Source of the DNA: an uncultured Planctomycetia bacterium
GTDB lineage: Bacteria > Planctomycetota > Phycisphaerae > Phycisphaerales > SM1A02
DNA: 55,168 nt
Direction: 5' to 3'
Assembly (NCBI GenBank): GCA_937919205.1
Contig: CALFOZ010000141.1
Span: 1-55,168 of the forward strand
This document shows positions 1 to 8,492 of this stretch, in pieces (within the stretch, counting starts at the first letter, position 1; each line of letters starts with the position of its first letter). The notes under the pieces are model-generated. The model searched no databases. It was not told the origin of the DNA and saw only the letters and a list, made by a program, of their open reading frames with translations. The translations under genes were made by a program, and so were the position numbers.

Positions 1-202
1 TTGCGTGGGTGCTCAACTTGCTTGTGGCGCCAGCATTTCTGCGACGCGGGAATTTGCAACGGTTGCGTGGGTGCTCAACTTGCTTGTGGCGCCAGCATTT
101 CTGCGACGCGGGAATTTACAACGGTTGCGTGGGTGCTCAACTTGCTTGTGGTGCCACCCTTTCTGCGACGCGGGAATTTGCAACGGTTTCGTGGATGCTC
201 AG
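1..202. repeat. 62-bp tandem repeat array, cut by the window edge
   Basis: Three full head-to-tail units lie at 1-62, 63-124 and 125-186, followed by a decaying fourth start at 187-202. Units 1 and 2 differ by a single base; unit 3 has a few substitutions near its middle. There are no spacers between units, so this is not a CRISPR array. The first unit begins at base 1, so the array probably continues outside the window. It sits just downstream of the adenine deaminase stop codon. The unit length is not a multiple of three, and reading frames stay open across the array in all three forward frames. I treat that as a consequence of composition rather than coding. Confidence 0.9.
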
Positions 203-225
203 TTCACACTTTTTGGCGGGCTTTT

Positions 226-1902
226 TTATTTCGCGGTGTCAAGTTGCACATTGGTGAAGTGGAATTCGCGCGCGTCAAATAAACCAAGGTCGCTTAATTT
301 CAGCGCAGGAATTGGAAGTAATGCCAAAAAACTTAGCGTCATAAATGGCGCCTTGAATGTGGCGCCAACTTCGCGGGTCATTGTTTCGTAACCCAATCCC
401 ACTTGCTCGGCGGGTTGATCGCTCATCAATCCTGCAATTGGCAGAGGCAACACATGCGTGCGATCGCCATCAATAAGAACCAAGCCGCCGCGCGCTTGAA
501 ATACGGCGTTTGCCGCTTTTGCCAGCGCATAGCGCGTGCCCGCGGCCACAACAACATTGTGGCTGTCATGCGCCACGCTGGCGGCGATGGCTTTTTCACC
601 AAGGCCAAGCCCGCGAATAAATGCGACCGCGGGTGGCGTATCCGTGTAGCGATTGATCACCGCCAAAAACGCTATGTCGCGTGGGTCGCTTGAATTCAAT
701 TCGATCACGCCGTCGCTCACGGCAAGAGATTCTATTGCCTCACTTGTCACCAACTCGCCATCATGGGGAACAATCACGCGCGCTTGCACTTGACCCGTCG
801 CTTTAGTCCCCACGCAAAAATCATTCGCCGAAAATGTGGCCTTGCGAAATCGATTTGGTGTGTCCACTGCAAGTCTCGTAAATGTTGCCTGGCCATTGTC
901 GGCCACCAATTCGCCAGCGATCCAAGTTTTTACGGCATGAAATTGCCGCATATCTTTCACCAAAACCATGTCGGCGCGGTCGCCCACGCGCAACAATCCG
1001 CTTCCAATGTTGTAATGCTCGATCGGATTCACAGTCGCGCATCGCAATGCGTCAAAGACATTCACTCCACGCTCAACCGCGCGCGCCACAAGCACATTGA
1101 TGTGTCCTTTGAGCAACATGTCGGGGTGCGCGTCATCTGTGCAAAACATGCATAAATGCGGGTATTCAAGCACAATCGGCCACAACGCCTCAAAGTTTCG
1201 CGCCGCCGAACCCTCACGAATTAAAATCTTCATGCCTAGGCGCGCCTTGCCACGCGCTTCTTCCAAAGTGACACATTCATGATCGGTTGAAATGCCGGCG
1301 GCAATATATTTGGCGGCGTCCGCGCCCATGAGTTGCGGCGCGTGCCCATCCACTGGCTTTCCAAGCGCCTTGGCCGCGGCAATCTTTGCGAACACTTCCG
1401 GATCGCCATGCAACACTCCAGGCCAATTCATCATTTCGCTTAAGTAGTGAATGTCGGGGCGCTTTAAAATGTCCGCCACTTGTAGCGCATCAATGGTGGC
1501 GCCAGAACTTTCAAATGCTGTGGCCGGCACGCATGAAGGACATCCAAAACAAAATTGAAATGTTCTTCGCCGCGCGTCACTCAACATGAATTCAATTCCA
1601 GCCACGCCTAAAACATTGGCGATCTCATGCGGGTCACTGACCGTACCCACGGTGCCATGGCGCACAGCAACACGCGCGAACTCACTTGGCGGCAACATAC
1701 TGCTTTCAATATGCACATGCGCGTCAATCAGCCCTGGAATTAAAATTCCTGCGTCCACTTCACCCGTGGTCGGCCGCAGTGCGACAATGCGTCCTTGTTC
1801 AATATCAATTTCCTTGGGCTCAATGCTGTCGGCAAATACATCGACCACCATGTGTCGCAGTGTGATGCGAGACTGCGATATTTTTTGCGCATCGGCGGGC
1901 AT
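226..1902 (-). CDS. ade: Adenine deaminase
   Basis: Predicted to convert adenine to hypoxanthine and ammonia in purine salvage, in the cytoplasm. The 558-residue protein shows the amidohydrolase metal site DAHVHIESS (His62, His64), then DPHEIANV, DGHAP (near 185), STDHE (near 206) and CTDDAHPD (Asp256/257), followed by the C-terminal domain typical of bacterial Ade; length is normal for the family. I chose the ATG at 1902. An in-frame TTG at 1923 would add seven residues (MWSILKH) but is a weaker start. The gene stands alone, reading towards the tandem repeat array, with a PAPGA-tail protein divergent on the other side. No terminator hairpin was seen after its stop. Confidence 0.93.
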   Translation of the reverse strand: MPADAQKISQSRITLRHMVVDVFADSIEPKEIDIEQGRIVALRPTTGEVDAGILIPGLIDAHVHIESSMLPPSEFARVAVRHGTVGTVSDPHEIANVLGVAGIEFMLSDARRRTFQFCFGCPSCVPATAFESSGATIDALQVADILKRPDIHYLSEMMNWPGVLHGDPEVFAKIAAAKALGKPVDGHAPQLMGADAAKYIAAGISTDHECVTLEEARGKARLGMKILIREGSAARNFEALWPIVLEYPHLCMFCTDDAHPDMLLKGHINVLVARAVERGVNVFDALRCATVNPIEHYNIGSGLLRVGDRADMVLVKDMRQFHAVKTWIAGELVADNGQATFTRLAVDTPNRFRKATFSANDFCVGTKATGQVQARVIVPHDGELVTSEAIESLAVSDGVIELNSSDPRDIAFLAVINRYTDTPPAVAFIRGLGLGEKAIAASVAHDSHNVVVAAGTRYALAKAANAVFQARGGLVLIDGDRTHVLPLPIAGLMSDQPAEQVGLGYETMTREVGATFKAPFMTLSFLALLPIPALKLSDLGLFDAREFHFTNVQLDTAK

Positions 1903-2039
1903 ATGTTTTAAGATAGACCACAACCTGATTTAGAATGATTCCATAAGCCTTGCCAACTGGCTCGACTTTGTGCTTGAAAATCCATTCCAAAACCATCTTA
2001 TGTCCAATAATATATGTCTTATTTGACCAATTAAATAAT

Positions 2040-2077
2040 ATTTAATTTACAATATCCAATAATATTGTAAATTAAAT
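2040..2077. promoter_or_regulatory. Perfect 16-bp AT-only-rich inverted repeat upstream of a secreted protein gene
   Basis: Arms at 2040-2055 and 2062-2077 are perfectly complementary over 16 bp around the 6-nt centre CCAATA. The surrounding 1980-2090 stretch is far richer in A and T than the rest of the window. A second, smaller dyad (GCACAT / ATGTGC) follows at 2080-2096. The site lies about 110 bp before the ATG at 2185 and in the divergent gap with ade. It could be an operator, a cruciform-forming site or a transcript hairpin; there is no T-run placing it as a standard terminator. Confidence 0.6.
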
Positions 2078-2184
2078 TTGCACATGCTAAATGTGCTGCC
2101 ATATTTCTAGTACTTCCCTTTACTTAACGTTCCCCTTTACGTTCCCTCACTTCAAAAATTCGATTAACGGTCTGGAGTATTTCT

Positions 2185-2778
2185 ATGCGCACGTTCCCTT
2201 TCGTCGCCACAATTGCAACTTTTATTTCCTCAACAACTTTTGCTAGTGTTTTGGTGTTTGACGACGCTCAAGTTTTCAACGCTGGCCTATTAGATAGCTC
2301 GCTTGCAAACTACGGTCAAACATTTGAATCCTATTCAGGAAGCTCCGCATTCTTCACCGGAGGCAGTGGTGATTATGCGTGGAAGGCCTCTTCCGCCAAT
2401 GGCGTTCTTGGACAAGCTGGAGTTGTTCAAACTTTAACTGCCGCTGACACTCTTAAATTTGAATTCTCATCTGGCAACGTCTACGGAGTTGGCGGACTAT
2501 TCCATTATGTTGACGCAGCGGGCGCGTACAAGAGCGGTCTTATGAAGATCAAGTTGAGTGATGGAACAACTTTCATTCGATCCATCTCCTCACAAACCAC
2601 ATTCAGCGGTTTCATTACCACCGGCGCAAGCATTTCCTCGCTTGAGTTGAGCCACATTGGCTCAACTGGCGTCACATTCTCCGCCGCTGAATCACTGACC
2701 ATTGGTTATGTTCCTGCTCCAGGCGCTTTTGCCCTGCTTGGACTTGCTGGTCTGGTCAGTCGTCGTCGACGAGCCTAA
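2185..2778 (+). CDS. Secreted protein with PEP-CTERM-like (PAPGA...RRRR) sorting tail
   Basis: A 197-residue exported protein of unknown function. Residues 1-20 form a signal peptide (MRTFPFVATIATFISSTTFA). The middle is Ser/Gly/Thr-rich and looks like a beta-sandwich, with no catalytic motif recognised. The last 20 or so residues have the three-part tail PAPGAFALLGLAGL-VS-RRRRA: a short Pro motif, a hydrophobic helix and an Arg cluster. This is the layout of PEP-CTERM/exosortase substrates, although the motif reads PAPGA rather than PEP. TCTGGAG sits a few bases before the ATG. A strong terminator follows at 2798. A protein of the same plan is encoded at 31638. Cell-surface location is inferred from the tail. 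Confidence 0.8.
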   Translation: MRTFPFVATIATFISSTTFASVLVFDDAQVFNAGLLDSSLANYGQTFESYSGSSAFFTGGSGDYAWKASSANGVLGQAGVVQTLTAADTLKFEFSSGNVYGVGGLFHYVDAAGAYKSGLMKIKLSDGTTFIRSISSQTTFSGFITTGASISSLELSHIGSTGVTFSAAESLTIGYVPAPGAFALLGLAGLVSRRRRA

Positions 2779-2797
2779 CTTCAGATTTAAATTTTCA

Positions 2798-2835
2798 CAA
2801 CAGCCGTGGCATTTCGCCGCGGCTGTTGTTTTTTT
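2798..2835 (+). terminator. Rho-independent terminator
   Basis: Arms CAACAGCCGTGGC (2798-2810) and GCCGCGGCTGTTG (2816-2828) pair over 13 bp with one G-T wobble around a 5-nt loop, followed by a T-run. It ends the transcript of the secreted protein gene at 2185-2778. Confidence 0.92.
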
Positions 2836-2905
2836 GCGAACCAAACAGCGAATGAATCGTTGACGCATCATGCTCGTTCAAATGTATCGAAGGTAGAATG
2901 GATCA

Positions 2906-4027
2906 ATGCGATTCAACATTTCACAGTATGCGTGGTTTGGAGTTGCGCTTGGCGCCCTTGCGCTCGCTCCCGCGCCAACAACCATCATCATTGCAAATCA
3001 TCTCGCTTCAAAGTCTCCAAGTGGTGTGCAACTATTCCTGGCATACACCCCAGAGCAGGGGGAAGTAAAAGCGACCACCCAACTCTGCTGGAATGGAGAA
3101 CGCGGGCTCTTCGCTAAATCATTCCGTTTAACTTCGCTTGATGCTTTCAATGCGGCGGGAAATGCCGTGAACCTCCATGCGGTTTTGCCCGACTCCAATC
3201 ATGCGGCGTGGCGCGAGGCGAGCAGTGATCCCACAAAATGTGGCGACACTTTGGCATTTTCTCTTGCCTTGGAAACCGAACCAACCAGCGCGGTTTCCGA
3301 AATCACCAAAATAAATGGAATGCTTGAGCTGAAACTTGGAAAGAGCGTGATACGAATTCCACCTGAATCCAGGGGAAAAAATAAAATTGCTCAAAGCAGT
3401 TTATTGCAAGGGAAGGGCTTCAAACTTTCTGAGTTGGGCGAGCAACAACGTTTCAATTTGCAATTTATTTATTCGGCCGATAAAAAAGGATTGGCGCCAA
3501 CACTGTTTCTGCTTGATGGCAATGGCAAGCCTTTCTATTCCAGCAAGCCGCGTCCGGATGGCTTGTTTATGGTCAAGGTGTTGCCCACGGATACGATTCC
3601 AGCAGACTGTAAAATTCGCATAGGAACTGGAACGGACAAGAGCAATCTGATTCCCGATGCCGAAAATTTGTTCCAATCTAAGGAGTTACTTGGCTCGGCT
3701 TTAAGTAAACGTGGCATACGACTGACGGAATTTAACTACCACACATCCAATGTGTTCACGGTTGAAATCACAAAAGCTCCGGAGATCACGTTGGTTCCAG
3801 AGCTTCTGCTGGATTTTTCCGGCGTGCGAATCAAGGGACAAAATCGCTTGTCCACCATGCAACAAGATCCCATGATGGCAATAACGACCGTATGGAGCTT
3901 TGAAATTCCCGCCGAATTTTCTGGCAAACGCCCTGATATTTTAGTTCTGCTTCCTGGCGACGAGGGGTCGCGCACGATTCCATTTGAGTTTCAAGATCCA
4001 TTCGCCCAGCACCTCAAGTCGCAGTGA
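2906..4027 (+). CDS. Exported protein of unknown function
   Basis: 373 residues. The first 30 look like a signal peptide or membrane anchor (MRFNISQYAWFGVALGALALAPAPTT written in part: hydrophobic stretch WFGVALGALALAPAP). The rest is a mixed, beta-rich sequence with several dispersed cysteines, no transmembrane segment and no motif I recognise. A recurring pattern of short strand-like segments such as LVPELLLDFSGVRIKG suggests repeated beta-sandwich domains, but this is only an impression. It follows the terminator at 2798 and so has its own promoter. Its 3' end faces the MscS-type channel gene, with the folded intergenic element at 4031-4075 between the two. Confidence 0.7.
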   Translation: MRFNISQYAWFGVALGALALAPAPTTIIIANHLASKSPSGVQLFLAYTPEQGEVKATTQLCWNGERGLFAKSFRLTSLDAFNAAGNAVNLHAVLPDSNHAAWREASSDPTKCGDTLAFSLALETEPTSAVSEITKINGMLELKLGKSVIRIPPESRGKNKIAQSSLLQGKGFKLSELGEQQRFNLQFIYSADKKGLAPTLFLLDGNGKPFYSSKPRPDGLFMVKVLPTDTIPADCKIRIGTGTDKSNLIPDAENLFQSKELLGSALSKRGIRLTEFNYHTSNVFTVEITKAPEITLVPELLLDFSGVRIKGQNRLSTMQQDPMMAITTVWSFEIPAEFSGKRPDILVLLPGDEGSRTIPFEFQDPFAQHLKSQ

Positions 4028-4030
4028 TGC

Positions 4031-4075
4031 TGGATACGTGACCATGTGTTGATCCGTGTATCCATCAACACATGG
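4031..4075. other. Interleaved inverted repeats between convergent genes (possible pseudoknot)
   Basis: CCATGTGTTGAT (4042-4053) pairs perfectly with ATCAACACATGG (4064-4075) across a 10-nt loop. Seven of those loop/edge bases, GTATCCA (4058-4064), also match TGGATAC at 4031-4037 outside the hairpin. The two pairings interleave as in an H-type pseudoknot, or compete as alternative hairpins. No T-run follows on either strand, so it is not a simple terminator. It sits between the convergent genes ending at 4027 and 4082. Confidence 0.6.
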
Positions 4076-4081
4076 CGACAA

Positions 4082-5671
4082 TCACCACGGTTGAAGCGAA
4101 ACGATGATTCTTTTGGCCAACCCTGCCACGCGTTCCTTGAATGAAAGAATACGTTGTGTCTCGTCCCGCAAGCCAGAGGCGATACGCCTCTCATCTGAAA
4201 TCTGACGCAGTTGCTTGGCAAATTCCGGTCGCCGCTTCAACACTGGCAACACGCTTGTCTTTGCAAATCGCAACAGCGTCACGCCGCTCTGGCCCGCCAT
4301 CACATCCGCCGAGCGCGGTTGATTCAACAGCAACGCCATTTCGCCAAACCAATGCGGAGCGTGAACTTCGATCGGATCCTTATCCTTGAGCACCACACAC
4401 ACTGAGCCGCGCACGATGAGATACATGTGGTCGCTCACTTCGCCTTGACGCACGGCAAGTTCTCCAGGCTGTAGGTCGATTTCTTGCGCGTCACGCGCGA
4501 GTTCGCGTCGCTCCAAACTTCCCATATGCGCCTCATCAAATAAAGGACACTTGGCCACGATCTGTTCCATTTTGGCAACACGTTCCTCAATCACCGCCAC
4601 GTGCTCGGCGTCGGCTTTCATGTCCACCATGCGAATGGTTCGCAGTGGAAATGGAATCTCAATATCACTTTCGCGCAACGCATACCACACTCGGCTGAGC
4701 ACGCTGTCCACAATATCATCCAACATGCGTCGATCTGGCACCCAGAAACGCAATTCATAATTGATTGAAGAATCGCCATAATTCAATACAAGCACAGCAG
4801 GCGCGGGCGATTTCAACACCGCGGAATCTTGCCGCAACACTTGCAACATGACATCCTTGGCGCGCATGGGCGGCGTGGTGTAGGAAATGCCAACAGTGCG
4901 CCGCACGCGCAAGGCGCGCGTTGGTTGATCCAAATTCAAAACTTCTTTTAACAACAACTCGCCGTTGGCCACGATCAACATTTGTCCATCAAGCGTGTGA
5001 ACGCGCGTGGAGCGCAAACTGGTGTCCCACACTTCTCCTTCAAGACCGCCAATACCAATTTGCACCATGTCGCCTTTTTTAAACACGTGATCGGCCTGCA
5101 GGTCGAAACCAGAGAAAAGATTGGTGAGCGTGCGTTGCAAACCAAGACCCACCACAAACACCAACGCGCCACCGACGCCAATCACCAAGGTTCTGATTGA
5201 ATATTGCCCCGCAAAGTGCACTTGATAAATAATGGAAAGCCCAAGAACCCAAAGACCAAATCGCAACAACGCTTTTTGCAGGCGGATTAAATCGCCGCCT
5301 TGAAGCGTGATACAGACATTGCTTAACACCACCAGCGCGAAACTGACCAGCGCTATCAACAATCCAAACTCCATAGTTGTTCGAAAAACAGGAACACTGA
5401 GAGTGCTTGTTTCATTAGGATTTTGAATGACAATGCTGAGGACATATTCCCAACCCGCGGCGATGCAAGCCCAGCCCAGAACGGCGATAAGCAAACCCAA
5501 ACCCAAACCGCGGGAATCCCCTTTGGTCTTTAGAAATAGTTTCACGCCTAGCACCGTGCAATACACGGCAAGCAACCAAATCACGGCGTGAAAGAGTGGG
5601 TGCATTGGCGGAATTGACTCGATCGCCGACTCCACTTGGACTACGGGTTGCATATTTGCATTCTGACGCAT
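4082..5671 (-). CDS. Cyclic-nucleotide-gated mechanosensitive-type channel (bCNG, MscS superfamily)
   Basis: 529 residues. Four or five membrane helices occupy residues about 25-190. The MscS pore-lining helix and beta domain follow at about 165-350, with LGLQRTLTNLFSGF and the strand region after KKGDMVQIG. A cyclic-nucleotide-binding domain sits at about 375-485. Its phosphate-binding cassette reads FGEMALLLNQPRSADV (442-457), with the Glu and Arg (444, 453) expected of a real cNMP binder. The organisation matches the bacterial cyclic-nucleotide-gated channels, which open on ligand and respond poorly to membrane tension. The ATG at 5671 is preferred. The frame stays open to 5983, but that part is hydrophilic, low in plausibility and overlaps the divergent gene at 5726. 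A class III nucleotide cyclase is encoded at 27330, a possible source of ligand. Confidence 0.88.
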   Translation of the reverse strand: MRQNANMQPVVQVESAIESIPPMHPLFHAVIWLLAVYCTVLGVKLFLKTKGDSRGLGLGLLIAVLGWACIAAGWEYVLSIVIQNPNETSTLSVPVFRTTMEFGLLIALVSFALVVLSNVCITLQGGDLIRLQKALLRFGLWVLGLSIIYQVHFAGQYSIRTLVIGVGGALVFVVGLGLQRTLTNLFSGFDLQADHVFKKGDMVQIGIGGLEGEVWDTSLRSTRVHTLDGQMLIVANGELLLKEVLNLDQPTRALRVRRTVGISYTTPPMRAKDVMLQVLRQDSAVLKSPAPAVLVLNYGDSSINYELRFWVPDRRMLDDIVDSVLSRVWYALRESDIEIPFPLRTIRMVDMKADAEHVAVIEERVAKMEQIVAKCPLFDEAHMGSLERRELARDAQEIDLQPGELAVRQGEVSDHMYLIVRGSVCVVLKDKDPIEVHAPHWFGEMALLLNQPRSADVMAGQSGVTLLRFAKTSVLPVLKRRPEFAKQLRQISDERRIASGLRDETQRILSFKERVAGLAKRIIVSLQPW

Positions 5672-5725
5672 TTTTAGTTTCTTTGCCACCACGCCAGGAA
5701 ATTCAAATGTGATTATGCTTGAATT

Positions 5726-6259
5726 ATGATTCGAACCACATGCATCACCGTTGTTAGCTCGATTGCCGCAATGAGTTGTGCTTCCGCAACGCAACCTTTC
5801 GCTGGCGCGCCCGCCACGCGGCTCACGCCCGCGCCCGCAATCACGGCCGACATCAATACAAAAATGGACAAGTGGCAGACTGTGGTCTACGCCAACCGCC
5901 GCCCTGGCGCCGACGTGATTTTTTATGGCATTGCAGATTGGCGCGACGCTGTTGCGCAGGCGAAAGCCGCTGGCGCCAAGCAAGTGAGTTTGATATTTGT
6001 TTTCGATGGTCCAGCGCTGGTGCTGGCGTTGAACGACGCGGCGTTTAACCGCGTCATGGGAACCACCACTGGTAATCCATGGAAAAGTTTGGTGGGTGAT
6101 CTTCAGAAATCTGGCGCAGACATTGAAGTATGCGGCGGACGCATGAAGGATTTAGGCGTGGGCAACGCCGATCTTTTACCTTCAGTGAAAGTGGACACCG
6201 ACGGTTGGTTGCGCGTGATGGAATTGCAATCCAAGGGCTACACGCTGTTTCAAACTTGA
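5726..6259 (+). CDS. Exported DsrE-like protein
   Basis: 177 residues. A signal peptide (residues 1-21, MIRTTCITVVSSIAAMSCAS) precedes a DsrE/DsrF-type fold. The strand-helix pattern includes QVSLIFVFDGPALVLAL, then GADIEVCGGRMKDLGV with a cysteine at the position often conserved in this superfamily, then LLPSVKVDTDGWLRVMEL and a C-terminal GYTLF. Sulfur relay is known for cytoplasmic DsrEFH; exported single-domain relatives have no settled function, so a role in periplasmic sulfur or redox chemistry is only a guess. The gene is divergent from the bCNG channel, 54 bp away, and convergent with the chemoreceptor at 6354. Confidence 0.75.
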   Translation: MIRTTCITVVSSIAAMSCASATQPFAGAPATRLTPAPAITADINTKMDKWQTVVYANRRPGADVIFYGIADWRDAVAQAKAAGAKQVSLIFVFDGPALVLALNDAAFNRVMGTTTGNPWKSLVGDLQKSGADIEVCGGRMKDLGVGNADLLPSVKVDTDGWLRVMELQSKGYTLFQT

Positions 6260-6353
6260 TGACGCCTGCGCGCACATTCAAGCTGGACAGAATCAAGGAG
6301 TATTGCTTGCGCACCGCGTCACAAACATAATCAAATCATGCGGCGGATTGGTG

Positions 6354-8492
6354 TTAGCGCTTGTTGTGATCCGAAAGGCGAAACAGCGCCACGGCCTCGC
6401 GCAACGAACTGATGGAATGAAGCAGAGACTGCGCGGCCTCTGAAAATTCCTTGGTGGCGTCACGCGCGCGCGACGCGTTGCCTGACAAACCATCCATGCT
6501 TTGGCGAATTTGCTCCGCGCCTTGCACTTGGCTTTGCATGCCGGTGGTCACCTCGCCAAATTGTCCGTCAATTTCGCCCACGCCTTGAATCACGCCCGCA
6601 AGCCGCTGTCCAATGGTTTTCACTTGTCCAACACCGCGGCGCACTTGATCGGCGAAGCGATCCATTTCCATCACGCCGCCAGACACCGCGGTCTGCATTT
6701 GCTCAACCATGCGTTCAATGTCCAGCGTTGCCGACGCGGTCTGATCCGCGAGTCGGCGGATTTCACGCGCGACCACCAAGAAGCCCTTGCCGCTTTCGCC
6801 GGCTTTTTCCGCCTCAATCGCCGCGTTCACCGAAAGCAAATTAGTTTGATCCGCGACTTTTGTAATGGCAATCACAATCGCGTTGATGTTGGACGCCTTC
6901 TCATTGATGGCGGACAATCGGCCAGAAATATCACCGGTGGCCGTGGCAAGCGCGTTCATGGTCACGCCCATGTCTTGCAAGTCCGTGCGACCTTCGCTGG
7001 CCAAGCGCGCGGATTCCTTGGCGCTGGATGAAACGGTTTCCATGGTGCGGAACAACTCGGAGCCCGTGGTGGAAATTTGGCGAATAGCCGCGGCAATTTC
7101 ACTGGAACTTGCGCCAAATGATTGCGCCACCTCGTCTTGTTGACGGCTGGCCGCGGTCATTTCATTGGCGGTGCCTGTGATAGTGATGGTGGCTTCGCGA
7201 ACTTTTCCAACCAAACTCGAAAGACGTTGACCCATGACATCCATGGATTCCAAAAGTTGACCGGACTCATCCAGATTGTTTGGATCCGTGTAGCGACGAC
7301 TTAAATCACCCTGCGCCACAAACGCGGCGGCGGCGGCGGCGTTTTTAATTTTGCCCGCAAGACGCTTTGCCAATCGCATAAGAAGAAGCGCGACAACAAT
7401 AATGCCGGCGCCTTCCACCAATGAATTGGTCCACGTAAAATTGGCGATCGTGGCTTGAATGGTTCCCGGTGGAACCTCCACCAAGACGGTCCAATGACCA
7501 GACGGAATTTGGGCGACGGCGAAAATAGTTTCGCTTTTGCTCATGGGATCTTCCATCCACACGGCCTTGGAATCTTTCAACTCAAGCAGTGGCTGGAAGA
7601 TTACACCCCATGTAGTGGTGGCCACTGACTTGGTTTTTAAATCTGAAAAGTCGGTCAAAGGCTTGCCGCTCTCATCCAAGGGAGAAACCGCCCCGATAAA
7701 TTTTCCGCCGCTTGAAATTAGAAATAGATTGTTTCCAGATTCGTTGGCCAAGTTCTGAAGCGCGGTCTGAATGCCTGTAAGCGAGCGATCCACGCCGGTT
7801 ATTCCCGCGAACTTTCCATCAATGACAAAAGGCACCGTGCACTCGGTCAACATGGTGCCCTCATAGGTGTAGGGCTCGGTCAAAGTGGCGTCACGACTTT
7901 TGCGGTCGCGCCAATTTCTCAGTGGACTTTGGTACCAGGAATTTTCAAATTCAACCAAAGGTTTCAGCGCAATCTTGTCGCCTTGGGATGAGTCGCGAAA
8001 CCAATACGGAATAAATCTGCCGTTGGAGTCAATGGCCGCCGCGGGCAATGACGCGCCCGCATTTTTTTCACCCGCAACACCATGCGCGTCGATGCCATTC
8101 GTTGGCGCGTTGGCCGCGGCGTTCGCCTTGAGATACAGAGAATCTTTTCCATCGGCGTTGGGTTCGTAGCAATAATACGCACTATAAAAATTTGGCGATT
8201 GCTCCAAGACTTGGCGGGTGAACGCCATGCTTTCCTTACGCTTGCCAAAGAACCCATGCTCGGCGGCGCTGGCCAAAGTCTGCGCCACATCGATCGCAGA
8301 ATTATTTTGATCATTGATGTTGGCGGCAATTCCTCGAGCATTCACAAGCACTTCCTCTTCACTAAGGCCGCGTAGCAAGGTTGCAATTCGTGTTCCGCCA
8401 ACTGCCGCGCTCAGCACAGCCACGGCAATAAATGGCGCAATTCCAAAAACAATAAATTGCCCAAGAAGACTGCGGTGAAAGCGAATATTCAT
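6354..8492 (-). CDS. Methyl-accepting chemotaxis-type receptor, dCache sensor, WspA-like signalling tip
   Basis: 712 residues. Order: transmembrane helix about 10-33; a periplasmic double-Cache sensor about 40-345, with paired Tyr/Trp/Asp segments such as PYTYEG and GVDRSL; second helix about 357-375; HAMP about 376-430; and a long coiled-coil signalling domain to the end. The hairpin tip at about 546-586 has VADQTNLLSVNAAIEAEKAG and IRRLADQT. The following DIERMVEQMQTAVSGGVMEMD closely resembles Pseudomonas WspA, the receptor that drives c-di-GMP output, as I remember that sequence. No CheA/CheW/CheB/CheR or GGDEF gene is in the window, so its partners are elsewhere. There is no C-terminal CheR-docking pentapeptide. 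It is the last of three same-strand genes after the kinase and the coiled-coil protein. Confidence 0.92.
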   Translation of the reverse strand: MNIRFHRSLLGQFIVFGIAPFIAVAVLSAAVGGTRIATLLRGLSEEEVLVNARGIAANINDQNNSAIDVAQTLASAAEHGFFGKRKESMAFTRQVLEQSPNFYSAYYCYEPNADGKDSLYLKANAAANAPTNGIDAHGVAGEKNAGASLPAAAIDSNGRFIPYWFRDSSQGDKIALKPLVEFENSWYQSPLRNWRDRKSRDATLTEPYTYEGTMLTECTVPFVIDGKFAGITGVDRSLTGIQTALQNLANESGNNLFLISSGGKFIGAVSPLDESGKPLTDFSDLKTKSVATTTWGVIFQPLLELKDSKAVWMEDPMSKSETIFAVAQIPSGHWTVLVEVPPGTIQATIANFTWTNSLVEGAGIIVVALLLMRLAKRLAGKIKNAAAAAAFVAQGDLSRRYTDPNNLDESGQLLESMDVMGQRLSSLVGKVREATITITGTANEMTAASRQQDEVAQSFGASSSEIAAAIRQISTTGSELFRTMETVSSSAKESARLASEGRTDLQDMGVTMNALATATGDISGRLSAINEKASNINAIVIAITKVADQTNLLSVNAAIEAEKAGESGKGFLVVAREIRRLADQTASATLDIERMVEQMQTAVSGGVMEMDRFADQVRRGVGQVKTIGQRLAGVIQGVGEIDGQFGEVTTGMQSQVQGAEQIRQSMDGLSGNASRARDATKEFSEAAQSLLHSISSLREAVALFRLSDHNKR

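Noticed and set aside
1-202. CRISPR array
   Set aside because: Units are contiguous 62-bp copies with no unique spacers, and no cas gene is near.
1-391. Overlapping forward reading frames across the 62-bp repeats as protein genes
   Set aside because: All three frames are open because the unit lacks stops; the encoded peptides are the same shifted repeat, and part is antisense to ade.
5672-5983. Longer N-terminus for the MscS-type channel
   Set aside because: It adds about 100 hydrophilic residues, overlaps the divergent DsrE-like gene, and has no family resemblance; the ATG at 5671 fits better.
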